A stretch of DNA of 64,000 nucleotides, from contig OU015490.1 of the NCBI GenBank assembly GCA_907164885.2, positions 237,132,579-237,196,578 of the forward strand, given 5' to 3'. Source of the DNA: Dolomedes plantarius (Eukaryota; Arthropoda; Arachnida; Araneae; Dolomedidae). Both the position numbers and the translations under genes were made by a program. Below the pieces are notes generated by a model that was not told the DNA's origin, ran no database searches, and saw nothing but the letters and a program-made list of their open reading frames with translations. Positions 49,260 to 60,318 of the stretch are shown one piece after another. Position 1 is the first letter of the stretch. Each line of letters opens with the position of its first letter.

Positions 49260-50598
49260 CGTGATGAGTGTTTAGTCAGATTTCAGTAGGGTTAAAATGA
49301 GAGTTTATTAAGATGATTGTTACAACGCCCTCCGCTGCTTATATTCTAAGTTATGTTGATGAATGTCTCTAGGTCCAACAGACAAGCGTTAATACTGAAA
49401 TCACTCTTACTTCGGTATTCAATAACGCCTTAAGTTATCGATGATGACCGGTGTAACAACAATTCATGAGATGTTAGAAAGTAAAATAGTTTGACATTAT
49501 TGATAGGAAATAACATTTGATCAGAAAATGAAATATAAATTTATGTTTTATGACATATTTTTCCTCCATAAATGATAATAACAGATACAAATGATAGACT
49601 TTGGAGAAAATTGGTATTAAAAAAATTATGAATCAATTACGTGCCAAATTTGTACATTTACTCGTAGTTCATAGTAAAATGGAGATTTGTAAATATTACT
49701 GAATTAAGATTATAAAATTACATAAACACCTTTGCTCCATAATATTTTTTGTGTAATTTTTACATTTTCTTATTATATATCCAATTACTATTATATATGT
49801 CTCTTTTTGAACTATACTCAATTGCAAAAAACTACTTTGATCTGTTGCAATGTGCGAAACTGAGATTTTTTTAGTAAAAGATAAAGAAAAAAAGCACAAA
49901 TTTGTGAAATGGAATTAGCCATAATCTTTCTTTTATTTTTACGATAAGAAAAAATAAACGCAATTTAGAAATCCGCATAAAAAATAACTTTGATTCCATT
50001 AATGCATGCTACTTATGAAGATTGCAATCACGCGTAGCAAACTGAGTGTACTGAGAAATCAAGAGGGACATTTCTCCGACTCCATAACTTCTTTGGATAC
50101 TTTGAAACATCTTTGGACATTTTTGAAATTTTCTCTTTCTCTATATCTATCCGAAGGGGATGTTTACGAAGTTACATCTAAAAATTGACACAGGAAACAT
50201 GGGTTTGCAGACATAGATCCTATCTTGTAGAAATGTGGATGTTTGCTTTCGGGCATGTTTTTGAAAGTAAATATTGCGTTGTAGATTGATTTGCTGATCT
50301 TATGAAAGGTTTCAAGTCAAAAGTGTGTTAATGCGATCACAAGTGGTTTTAACTGATATAAGATAAGTTCATTTACACCCCCCCCCCATATGATAAATAA
50401 TTTTCTAATGGAAATAGTTTAACATAAAATAATAGGTTATTAATTGAATAAAGTTATAGCATAAAATGTTGTCCGACTTTATTATTAATGTCATTATTAT
50501 AATTATAATTATTATTCATCTAGAGAGTTGATTCATTTTAAGTTCAATATATAATATTTATAAAAAGTTTATTATATCATAAATAAACTTTAAAGAAC
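48701..50598. other. Unrecognised AT-rich DNA
   Basis: Apart from the fragment at 48707 and a TA tract at 49219-49256, nothing was recognised. A C run lies at 50383. Confidence 0.4.
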
Positions 50599-50707
50599 AA
50601 GGTGATTCAAAATGAATATACCAATTACAAACGGCTATAACTTTTTAATCGAAAAGAATTTATCGATAAGAATTACGCAGAATGTAAAAGGAAGTTCAAA
50701 ATTTTGT

Positions 50708-50725
50708 TTACATACTTTATAAATG
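50708..50725. repeat. 18-bp target duplication of the LINE (left)
   Basis: TTACATACTTTATAAATG occurs here and again exactly at 52160-52177, at the two borders of the LINE fragment. Confidence 0.88.
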
Positions 50726-50729
50726 AGCG

Positions 50730-51828
50730 AAAATATTAAACAGCTATATTTAAGATTTGTGGAAAATATTTTGCTACAGGGAGCTCAGAACTAGTATGAT
50801 GATAAGACTTTGATGAATACCAAGTTACGACAGATGAAAAGGCCGTTCCTGCTAATGATAACAAAATGTTATCGCACCGTATCGACAGAGGCTCTAAGGA
50901 TATTGGCCGGGTGTTTACCTCTTTATTTAAAAGCGAAAATGGATAAGTTGTGGTATAAGATCTATAACGTTTGTGACAAGATTTGGATGGGGAATTAATC
51001 TTTCAATAGCCAAACTTGTGAAGTAAAATCCAGGGATCTCAGGAAAATAAAGGATATAATAAGCTTTAGTTGGTCTTATAGACCAACTAAAGCTTATTAT
51101 ATCCTTTATATTATACCCATTGCGAAGAATACATATTTTACGCATGGTTCCAAGATTAACGGAAAAGTTCTGTCAGCCTTTATTAGGTCTCACGAGAGTC
51201 AGAAGATCGACACTAAACGGAGAAGAAACAAAAATAACGCAACATCCTACAGTGCTGAGGTTTCGGCCATTGCTATTGCAATAAACGATGCTAGGGAAAA
51301 GGGTCTAAGTGAAATTGACATCTTTAGCGATTCGAGGAGTGCTTTGCAGGCACTTGGGTCCTTAGAATATAAGGGTGAGATTATTGAGGAATTGAAACAC
51401 CAGATCAAAAATAATGGTGTGGTCGTGAATACCAAGAAATACCAAGTATGAATACCAAGTACCACTGGATAAAAGCACATATCGGGATCAGACAGAATGT
51501 GGAAGTTGACACTGCGGCTAAAGAAGCCACGGAACTGGACATAATTGAAGGTATCTACAAAATGACCAGGCAACAAGTGAAGGCAAAGATTAAGGTATAT
51601 GGAATTAAAGTCTGGCAAGGAAGGTGGGCCGATAGTGGGCCGGTTGGGAAAGTCGGTTTATAAAATCTACCCTCAGGTTTTCTTAGAAAGATTGATATCG
51701 AATTTCTATATTAATCAAGCTATCCCTCAACATGGAAGCGTGGGCTCATATCTAAGAAGATTTTTTGGGAAGAGTGACATCTGTGCGTGCGGACAGGTCC
51801 AGACAAAAGAGCATGGTTTATTTGTGTA
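50730..51828 (+). pseudogene. LINE pol: RT tail, RNase H, CCHC-like tail
   Basis: The RT tail is at 50834-50940 (RPFLLMITKCYRTVSTEALR, then LAGCLPLYLKAKM). RNase H starts at about 51142 with FTHGSK, where the family has an aspartate (T-D-G-S), so the first catalytic residue is lost. SAEVSAIAIAINDA (E), IFSDSRSALQAL (D) and, after a frame change, WIKAHIGIRQNVEVDTAAKE (H and last D) follow. A tail with CACGQVQTKEHGL resembles the C-terminal zinc motif of these LINEs. A 63-bp palindrome interrupts the RT-RNase H junction, and a short AATACCAAG duplication near 51430-51460 shifts the frame. Confidence 0.82.
51047..51109. repeat. Perfect palindrome with 30-bp arms inside the LINE
   Basis: The arm at 51047-51076 (ATAAAGGATATAATAAGCTT...) is followed by TAT and its exact reverse complement at 51080-51109. 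Part of the host LINE sequence seems to have been copied back on itself. Confidence 0.93.
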
Positions 51829-52159
51829 ACATGAAGAGATTTGCGTTCGAGTTTACCGACGGAAATTACTGAATGGTCACCACATAAATTCTATAATGAC
51901 TACTATTGTAGAAAATTCATTTTGGCCGTGATAAAAGACCTTATGGACTTTCAATACCCCTTTTTGGGTCATTAACAATTTTGTTGTTTGTTTTGGTTTA
52001 TATAATTGTTTATCATACCATGTATTTATTTTGTATTGTATGGAACGCGTGTACTTATCTTGTATTGTATAGTTATAGTCAAGCTGATTACCATTGCGAA
52101 ATTTGACGTCTCTCAAAATCATCCGTATACCTTCGGGAAGGACGGATTATTTTTTGGGC

Positions 52160-52177
52160 TTACATACTTTATAAATG
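52160..52177. repeat. 18-bp target duplication of the LINE (right)
   Basis: This is an exact second copy of 50708-50725. Confidence 0.88.
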
Positions 52178-52184
52178 TTCTTTG

Positions 52185-52552
52185 CGACTCCCCTTGTTCA
52201 CACGGACAACATCTAAGTGGTAGTCCATTTCAAGCCATACATTCTGAAGAACACGTGGAGTCACCTACGCAAGCGCATTAGAAATGAGCATTTTGAGTTA
52301 TGGAACTGTTCTCGGCAAAGGAAGCACACACATAAGGTCTTTCACATAACCTCATAGAAAGAAATCGCAGGGTATCAAGCCCGGAGATCTAGGTGGCCAA
52401 GAGCAGAACACATCGTCGGCATCTTCAGTTCTACCGAGCCATCGCTTTGGAAGATGTTGGTTTGAAAATGTGTGAACCTCCATATCCCAATGTGGGGGTG
52501 ATCCATCTTGCTGAAAGATGCAATCCGTGAAATCCGTATCTAGCTGTGGCAT
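52185..52552 (-). pseudogene. Transposase C-terminal half of the mariner-like element
   Basis: The minus strand reads FQQDGSPPHWDMEVHTFSNQ, later RWLGRTEDADDV and WPPRSPGLIPCDFFL. It then has a C-terminal part with NALAQVTPRVLQNVWLEMDY-like sequence interrupted by stops. The second aspartate (QQD) and the putative third (PCDFF) are separated by 46 residues, longer than in mariner or Tc1. The extra length comes from an insert with an RW-GR motif. Proteins with QQDGAPPHW and WPPRSPDL motifs are common in arthropod genomes. Confidence 0.75.
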
Positions 52553-52575
52553 ACGACAACTACTACAGTGGCTTT

Positions 52576-52688
52576 AAAACCAACATCTTCCAAAGCGTTG
52601 GCTCGGTCGAACTGAAGATGCCGACTATGTGTTCTCCTCTTGGCCACTTAGATCTCCGGACTTGACATCCTGCGATTGCTTTCTATGA
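52576..52688 (+). pseudogene. Inverted partial copy of the same transposase
   Basis: The plus strand encodes NQHLPKRWLGRTEDADYVFS, then WPLRSPDLTSCDCFL and a stop. It is the reverse complement of 52351-52463 with about 90% identity, separated from it by about 110 bp. Confidence 0.85.
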
Positions 52689-53005
52689 GGTTAATAATAT
52701 TTTATACTGATTACGTTTTTAATAAAAAAGTTTAAAATGATATTTTTACGCATTCTTTGCAGAATTTCATAGAATGAATGAATAGGAAATCACCAAGAAA
52801 ATGCAACAAATGTAAGCTTTAAAATTTATTTATTGTCCATATATTTATTTTACCCTATTAAACTAGATTATGTGAATATGTTTTATTTCAACTACATCGC
52901 ATAAAATTTTCAGACAGTTTTAAAATACAAGACACTTTAAAGACACTCTCGAATTGCTCATTATAGGTTAACGATTAGGAGACATAAAATGGAACAGTCA
53001 AAGTA

Positions 53006-53417
53006 CAGTAAAACATCTTTTATCCGGCCCTCGTTGAACCGGATCTCCGGATAATCCGAATCAGATTTCTAGTCATTATTTTTATTTAATGTTCACGTTA
53101 GATAATAATTTTTAACAATGATAGCAAGAACATAACTACAAGTACGCTAAATATTCAAATTTTAGTTTGATTCAATATACAGTTCCTACATAGATTATAC
53201 AATAAATTTTGGTAATAAAATGATTTTTGTTGAGTTTTGTTGAATTTGTTGATTTTTGTTGACTTTTGTTACAAATCATAGTTCTTTATCGCACTAAACG
53301 GAAAGCCTGCTTTGTTAAGGATTTGTTTTGCTTACTATCCATCTTACACGGATCCGGATTTTCGATTGTCCGGATTGCCTATGATCCCAATTAGTCCGGA
53401 TAAACGAAGTTTTACTG
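53006..53417. mobile_element. pogo/Tigger-type MITE
   Basis: The ends CAGTAAAACATCTTTTATCC and, inverted, CAGTAAAACTTCGTTTATCC (18 of 20) are flanked by TA. Inner CCGGAT words are repeated near both ends. The element is 412 bp and non-coding. It belongs to a different family from the three CAGTCGAACC elements. Confidence 0.85.
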
Positions 53418-53645
53418 TATTGAGCATAAAAATTGAATAAAGTTAAATAACAAAACATATTTTACGCCCAAAGAGAGTTATTGTTAAAAATCAAATTCTG
53501 AATAATCTTGATGTTAGTTTAAATTAGGAAATCACCATTTGTTGCTGCAGTATATATTACGACACAAACATGATTATAAATATGCTTTGTTTTTGTTTTC
53601 AAAGTCACTTAACAAGGGAAATTTATTTGTAAAGATTTCCTTTAA

Positions 53646-54364
53646 GGGGATGGTGGACCTTTCAAAACGATTTTTGAAATTTTTACCACAGAGATATGAA
53701 ATTTTGTATATATATTCATTAAAGTATAACAATATTAAACACCTTATAAAATTTTATAAATATTTTTTAAAAAATATTTTATAATTAAAAAATTTAAATT
53801 AAATTACCCTTCTTTAAAATGCTCCTTGCGACTCAATTTTAAACTTTTCCCCTTAATTTTGCATTTATATTGCTTATAAATACTTTCTGAACAAAGTTAT
53901 GTATTTTTTTGTACTTTCGTTGAATAGTTAATTTTTAGAAAATATTTTTATGCTTGTACGCTGAATTTTCGCGAAATTTTTGTACTTTTCTACACTAAAG
54001 TTAAACTTTTATAACCTAAATGACCTCGAATCCTAAAATGGATACATAACTTTATTTTGACGTATTACAGGAATCTTTATTGTAAATTTCATAAAATTTC
54101 GTCAAAAATTATGACGCGAGGAGCATTTTAAAGACTTGCAAATCTGGAAATTTCTCATTTTGAGAAAAAGTCATTTAAAAGATAATTTTTTATCTACCTT
54201 TAATACTTACTACTCTAAAGCCACCAATTTTTCATTTTTCTTTTCACTACACATTTTAAATGCATTTCATTCCAATATTTACATGTTTTTAAAATATTAA
54301 TACACCCCCCAAAAAAATTCCAATTTTTGCTCGATTTTTGGTAATTTGAAAGTCCACCATCCCC
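53646..54364. mobile_element. 719-bp TTAA-flanked inverted-repeat element
   Basis: TTAA at 53642-53645 and 54365-54368 flanks GGGGATGGTGGACC and its inverse (13 bp perfect, then a one-base gap and TTTCAAA). A second, inner inverted pair (CTTTAAAATGCTCCT at about 53812 and its inverse ending near 54135) makes the element largely fold back. There is no transposase. TTAA targeting suggests the piggyBac superfamily, although its termini usually begin CCC. Confidence 0.78.
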
Positions 54365-54368
54365 TTAA

Positions 54369-55180
54369 CAAAAATAGAGGAGATTAGAGCCGAACAAAAA
54401 CGTTCCTATCATACATCTGATGGTTTCGTGATGGGAAAAACCATTTCTGTCGAAAAAATTAAATTTTATTGTGTATTCAATCACACCTTAAAATACTGAA
54501 AATACTTAATGTTAATTTGCATTTAATTCAAACATGGTGTTAAGTATTTTGTAGAAAGTTTTCAACTCTACGGAGGATTTAAGATTGAAAACCTTATAAA
54601 ATTTATTTTTGGCTAATTTGAATATCTTTACTTTCTAAGGAAAATCGATATAGAAATAACTAAAAAGCAAGAATTTATGTTGGTTGGACGGTTGATTAAC
54701 TAGTTTATTTGGAAGCTTTTATTAGATGGGGGTTTAATAAATTCCGTGAAATAGGAAATGTAGAATCCAAATAAAGAGAAAATATTGGTGGTAAAAACCT
54801 GAAAATATTCACTAAATATTGGAAATAAAGATTATTATTTACGAATTAAAACAATTCTCTTTCTTTCTTTCAATAGAAGGAGTCCATCAATAAATCATCA
54901 TCCATACTGCAAAGAATGGTTGGAAAAATGACATAAAGTTTTTTGCCATTACACAGGAAAAAAAATATAAAAGGTAAAATTTTTGATAAAAGAAACACAG
55001 AGTGTGGAAAACAGAGAGTGATGAAGTTACAAAAGCACTTAAGAGTTCTGCTTTTGGCTTTCTCCCGCTATTAGCTTAACTATTTCATTCATACGTTTAA
55101 AGCCACTCTCCCCTTCCACAGCACTTATCTGTACACTGATTTTACATTCATACTTTGTAATTGTTCGCGTGTTGCTCAGA
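54369..55180. other. Unrecognised AT-rich DNA
   Basis: No gene was recognised. A minus-strand frame (55039-55281) of 80 codons overlaps the next feature and has no known motif. Confidence 0.4.
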
Positions 55181-55650
55181 TGCAAATTTCTGGAAGCAGC
55201 GCTGTACATGCCAGCCAAAGTGAGTTCGGCGCCGGTGTTTGATCTATTTAAAGGGCACACGCTGAGTTGGCAAAAGACCAAGACTTTAGTAGCGATACGA
55301 GAGAGAGCGAGGCAAGCTTGATGGAAGGTGATAGCGGTGTTTAACTGATAGAGCGTGTATTGGTATTTAGCCGAGGTGGCTGCACGACTTCGAGAATTAG
55401 CTCAGAGCCGAGGTGTACGTGTATTGTTAGTAAATGCCTACTCTGCCTGAGGGATTCATTGCGACCTTTAGTTTCTTAGTACCGCGGGTTGCGGTACTGT
55501 TGTGTATTATTTTGGAAGCCCCAAGTCTGTATATGTTAGTCTGCCTTTACGTAGAGAATAAAGGAGTTATTCTAGAGTTATCCCTCGTACTTTATAATGT
55601 GCCTGGACCGTTAGAGATATATAAAAAGAAAGGAAGAACCACATAACTTG
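55181..55650 (+). repeat. Possible LTR fragment of another retrotransposon
   Basis: This block is G+C-richer. A TATTTAAAGGGC box (about 55246) and, 300 bases later, AATAAAGGAGTTATT (about 55558) are arranged like the promoter and polyadenylation signal of an arthropod gypsy-type LTR. The block ends near an AT-rich flank. Neither border nor partner LTR was found, so this is tentative. Confidence 0.35.
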
Positions 55651-55789
55651 TAATATTATTAATGTTACTAAAATCTTAAAATTCGATAGAGAGTTGATGG
55701 ATGCGAGTTCTGAAATGCTTTCCTTATAGTTCGCATATTTCTTTCGGAATTTTAATGGTAAACTTGGACACTCACATCGTGAGCACTCT

Positions 55790-55880
55790 TACAAGCATTA
55801 TGCATTATCCCTCGAGCATTGCCTCACAAGTATTATGCATTGAACAACATTATGCATTGTCACACGGACAATGCATAATG
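55790..55880. repeat. ATTATGCATT repeats with a 14-bp hairpin
   Basis: CATTATGCATT-like words occur four times. The last forms a perfect hairpin, CATTATGCATTGTC (55848-55861) with GACAATGCATAATG (55867-55880). Confidence 0.8.
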
Positions 55881-56357
55881 CGTTTCCTGATTCGTCCTCA
55901 GTGCGACTGCGAACCACGTTTGTTGATAATGAGAAAAAAGAGATAGAACTTCGGTCCCGATTGTACCAGAAGAACGGCTGATATTCAAACCACAGACCTG
56001 ATAGTTAATAATACTTACATATGTCATCAGGCCATCGTTTTTCACACATTACAACTCTTGACTTATGTGTTTTACTTCATATAAAAAACGTTTTACCGAA
56101 TTCTTTAAATTTTGGCATTTATAACATATGTATTGGTATCTCAATCAAAACTTTTTCATATTTTACGTAAACTAATAGTTTTTCATATCGTTGGCTCATT
56201 TAAAACCCGACACATGTCATTACATATATTCGTCTCTGGACTGGATATGGACAAGTTTTCCTCATAGGGTGCAGTTTTAATCCACCTGTATGCTGTATCC
56301 ATAATAAAGTAGTCATCAAAGTCGCGAGATAGATGGGTGAATTTAGTTATACATATA
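55881..56357. other. Unrecognised DNA
   Basis: There is no gene or repeat that I can name. Confidence 0.4.
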
Positions 56358-56969
56358 CAGTCGAACCTCCATATATCGAAGTAGCAAATTGCGCGAAAAA
56401 AATTCGATATATAGAAATTTCGATATATAGAATTGAGCTTAGTCTTATCATAATTCTCCTAAAAAAAAATTAAAGCTAATTTTCGTATACGATACTCCAT
56501 TTCTAATTTATATGCGAATCCCACTAAGTGAAAGTTAATAACTAAAAAATGAATTAATATGAAAGATTTATTGATTACTACATATCTTTAATAAACAATA
56601 GTGTAGACAGTGGTTACAATGATAACAGTTACATTCTTAAAAAAAAAACTACGAATATCTTACTGAACAGTTAGTTTTGCGAAAAGTTCAAATAAATGTT
56701 CGTATTTATTCAGTCCACTAAAAACTTCACCAGGGACATTTTTCGCGAATTGAAGTCCACGACATATTGTTTCAAATGCCAAAAATTGGGAGATTTTATT
56801 CTAAAATGGAATAAAATCTCCCAATTTGTCTTGAAAAAAATTTCGATATATAGAGATTTTTTCGATATATAGAAACAATTTTTCTATGTAATGAACATGG
56901 AGATTTGCTAAGAGTTCGATATATAGAAAATTTCGATATAGGGAAGTTCGATATATGGAGGTTCGACTG
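56358..56969 (-). mobile_element. pogo-derived non-autonomous element, copy 3
   Basis: This element has CAGTCGAACCTCC ends, TA flanks, and 612 bp. Its internal order is the same as in copy 2, including the segment missing from copy 1. The internal 19-bp-arm hairpin (near 56786-56826) is intact as in copy 1. The minus-strand transposase tail is present but broken by a few changes. Confidence 0.88.
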
Positions 56970-57892
56970 TATATATATATATATATATATGAAAAGACAA
57001 GTGCTTCTTGCTTTATTTGGGGAAAAAAATCTATAGAGACTCAATCATACCTAAAACTCATACAAATCCCCATAAAGAAATATCAGACTGGCAAATAAAT
57101 AAGAGAATTTGTTCTTGCAAGCAACACCATAGCAAAATATTCTATCCATATAACCTGTAATAGTATATTTCTACGTAAAATGAACTTTTTGTCTTGTGTT
57201 CTTAAAGAAATAGATTTTTTTCGTCCAATAATACTATTTATTAAGAAAGGGGAAATATTGCCTTATTACTTTTAATACTCATAAATAATACATTTGTTAA
57301 TAAAAACCATCCGATCCTGCAGTGTTTGAAATAACGACACACTAAGATGATTAGTGAAGTCTTTTGATATCAATGTATTAAAGCCCAAAAGACATAATTA
57401 CCTAGAAGGAAAAAGAAATATAAACCCGGCTAAAGTAAGAATGGCTATTTCATGGACCAATGATTTCCGTTTTTTTTTTGTTATGTGGTATTTTTTGCAG
57501 AAATATGTAAGCATCAAACTGTAACGTCCAGAATGGTTTCAATAGATTATTTCTTCATAGATTAATGGGAATGTGTATTATCTAATATAAATAGTAGTCT
57601 TATTTTATTGCAAAGGTTAAATAAAGAAAATAAATGTTACTTGTGAACGATTTATTGTTGATAGTTGGTATGATTAGTACTTTAAGTTGATATGAAAACG
57701 AGTGATTACTCATGTACATACATAAATTAAATTATTAAACATAATACTGAATTACATACACTTATACATTTCATAATATATCTGGTGCTTACTAATACTA
57801 AAGTTACTAACTTACTACTCAAAAGTTTTTAAGTGATATATATATATATATATATGGCAACATATGTAATATTAACTGTGGCTTCTCCTATC
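56970..57892. other. Unrecognised AT-rich DNA
   Basis: TA tracts lie at 56970-56990 and 57838-57854. Nothing else was identified. Confidence 0.4.
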
Positions 57893-59270
57893 ATTGCCCT
57901 ACGCGATCATCTAATTTATCATTATTGAGTGAGCATACAAGATGGAATTACCAAGTATACAAAATCCCATACCTGATGAACTTTTCTCGCTCGCACAGCT
58001 GGGAAGGCGCTTCTTTAGTCGACATTGGGTTCTCCTATTGTCAATAGCGATGAGGGGTGGCTTTCGCCGTTCTTCTATTGGACAACTGGTTACCGGACTC
58101 TGCAACCTTGATGGATGGCGCTCGTGCTACGAAGGGGTTTAGCATGGATGAGACTCCAATACAGCGTTGAACTGGACGGGGGCCTCCTTCTAGGGCTAAG
58201 GACTGGTCTCCGTATCTTGTCCTATCCGTTGTCGGCAGGCGTGCGCACCTGGTTCGGGTCGGAGTGGGAGTCTTTAAGATTAATTGGCACTTCAATGGGC
58301 AGGAATTTCACGTACTGGAACAGGGGTCTTGCATCTACTTCTCCAATAGTCATTCAGGCTGCTTCGATAGTGCTCCTATCTCTACTTCAGATTACTGCCA
58401 CTATGGCCGCTCGTCACATCTATCTGCTTCTTTCGAGCTCCGATTACATCTCTTAGGTGGACTACGTGTATCAGTACGACTGCCTCTCTATGCCAGGTTC
58501 AGTCCTAACGTGACTCTGCATCACTATCTCCCTAACTAACGCTGGGGCTTACATACCTGCCATGCGAAATAAACTGCGGCCCTTTCAGCCTTTTTGATTC
58601 TGCCTGCGGCTCTCGATTTCTCAAATCAATCTGCTCTGCTGAAAATTTCTTATCCTCAACTTAATTTCAATTCTTCGCTCTGAGTTAACCATTGGTGGCC
58701 ACCTTCTGACCAATGGATCAACTTGGACCTACATTATTGGCTACATATATTTTATAACAATTCATCGTCCAATCTAAATTGAAAGGGGGTGTCAGCCCCT
58801 GTTTCTGATGCTCTCCCTTTCTTGGGAACCCTTGTATTCCCAAATTCTCACGGCTCCCCTTCGACCTCCTACTTTACCCCTAACGAAGTCCACATCATAA
58901 ATTTCTTTCTCCCTTTTTTATCTTTCACTTTGTGACCCTTTTAGATTCCAATTTTATCCTGCTTAGTTCATTAAATCTAGCTAGTCCCCCTTCACTGTCC
59001 GTATTTCCTTTCAACTTGGCATCTCTCGTCTTCATTTTCGTCAAATCCAGCAAATCCGTCAAATCCGTCAAATCCAGCGTCAAATCAAGCAGTTCGTCAA
59101 ATCCAGCTGGTCACTATTTATTACCCTTTCTGAATATATTCTTCTCACATTATACTTGTGCCTATCTTTCATCTGTTTTATTTGCGAAAACTGTCGCCCA
59201 CACTGCGACATTACTTAGATACAACGGAACAGTACTTAATGCATTAAAAACAGATTATTTATACAGGTAA
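57893..59270. other. G+C-rich block of unknown origin
   Basis: Composition rises abruptly to near 45-50% G+C at about 57940-58620, then becomes pyrimidine-rich. Open frames of 60-113 codons overlap on both strands (58041-58295 minus, 58115-58456 plus, 58264-58539 plus) and have no recognised motif. A GTCAAATCC word is repeated about six times at 59039-59108. An LTR or other terminal part of a retroelement is possible, but no partner or border is visible. Confidence 0.45.
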
Positions 59271-59902
59271 GAGGAAATACAATAATTTTCATCGCAAGTT
59301 TAAAAGAAATTTATTGTTATTGAAATGTGTAAGGGAATTTGGGCATAATCATTCTTTAATTCACTTTCTAAATTGGATAAATGTTTGAGAAAGAAATTCG
59401 GTTATAAAGGAAGAACAGGTAGTCTAACATTCATAAATATATTAAATGATTATATCGCTATAAGTCAGTTAAACATATCTCTATTTTCAATACTAAAGTA
59501 AACGTTATAATTAGACAGTGCTGAATTTTAACAGTCCTAATTAATAGAGGTTGTGATTTAATGAGTTTGAGATTTGAAATTTAACATTTCCCAACATTGA
59601 CAAGATAAAGAATTGGCCTCTTCGTGTATGAACGATTGTATTGATTACAATTTCCATCTTCAGTGGTTGAAAAATATTGGCCCTCGGACGTCGAAAATTG
59701 CACATGGTAGTGAACTGCAAATGTTTTAACTTTAATTGTACATGTATGTACATCAGCTATAAGTTGGCATGTTCCAACACCTACAGCTGAACGCGTGCTA
59801 AAATCTCGGCAAGTTTCCCATAAAACGAATGTCAAGTTCTCCATGGCATCTCCCATGCAACACAAAGCATTTTACTGATACCACTTTACGGATACCATTT
59901 TA

Positions 59903-59940
<38 letters not shown>

Positions 59941-59966
59941 GGATATATAAAGTGTGTTGTAGGCAT
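59271..59966. other. Unrecognised DNA with a short (AT)n tract
   Basis: No gene was recognised. A TA tract at 59907-59936 precedes the Tc1 fragment. Confidence 0.4.
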
Positions 59967-60131
59967 TCGGAAAAAATTTCAGTTCTTGTAGTCATTCAGA
60001 AACGGAGCGATTTATCCGACGTCCAAAAGGGCATGATCATTGACTTTCGGGCCGAGGGTGGAAGCATTTCCGAAACGGCGAATTTTGTAAACTGTTCGCG
60101 AGCCACCGTGGTAAAAGTATACAGTGCATAA
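59967..60131 (+). pseudogene. Tc1-like transposase N-terminal fragment
   Basis: RSDLSDVQKGMIIDFRAEGG, then SISETANFVNCSRATVVKVY, matches the first helix-turn-helix of Tc1-type transposases (the S-I-S-E-T-A ... C-S-R-A-T-V pattern). It stops at 60129-60131, and the rest of the protein is replaced by (AT)n DNA. Confidence 0.75.
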
Positions 60132-60169
60132 CAAAATGTCACTATCCAAAATCAGCGACGTGGCAAATA

Positions 60170-60190
60170 TATATATATATATATATATTT

Positions 60191-60242
<52 letters not shown>
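60170..60242. repeat. (AT)n tract
   Basis: This is a TA tract with one interruption (TTTGG) near 60189. Confidence 0.9.
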
Positions 60243-60245
<3 letters not shown>

Positions 60246-60318
60246 ATTGATTCATTGAGTGTATGACTGTGATACACTGTATGACCGTTTAAGCATTGCA
60301 TGATCCATACGTTTTACA

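Larger units (their letters stand above)
50726..52159 (+). mobile_element. 5'-truncated non-LTR retrotransposon with RNase H
   Basis: This is the 3' portion of a LINE. It contains the RT C-terminal region, an RNase H domain and a cysteine-histidine tail. The presence of RNase H places it in an I/R1/LOA-type or related clade rather than CR1 or RTE. A perfect 18-bp duplication marks target-primed insertion into the mariner-like element. It lacks the endonuclease and most of RT, as expected for 5' truncation. No A tail was seen at the 3' border. Confidence 0.85.
50599..52690 (-). mobile_element. Mariner-like element carrying a nested LINE
   Basis: The left border (AAGGTGATTCAAAATGAATA, 50599) is the 3' end of a mariner-like element whose transposase is on the minus strand (about 52185-52552). 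A LINE insertion (50726-52159) splits it. The right end is not normal: after 52560 a second piece of the same transposase gene appears in the opposite direction (52576-52688), so the 5' half has been lost or rearranged. Confidence 0.72.

Noticed and set aside
51247..51618. 123-codon minus-strand frame
   Set aside because: Antisense shadow of the LINE RNase H, whose motifs are on the plus strand.
55039..55281. 80-codon minus-strand frame with mixed composition
   Set aside because: I could not match it to any family, and it overlaps an LTR-like block.
58041..58539. Overlapping frames of 84-113 codons in the G+C-rich block
   Set aside because: Frames are open on both strands at once, as expected from base composition, with no motif or start context.
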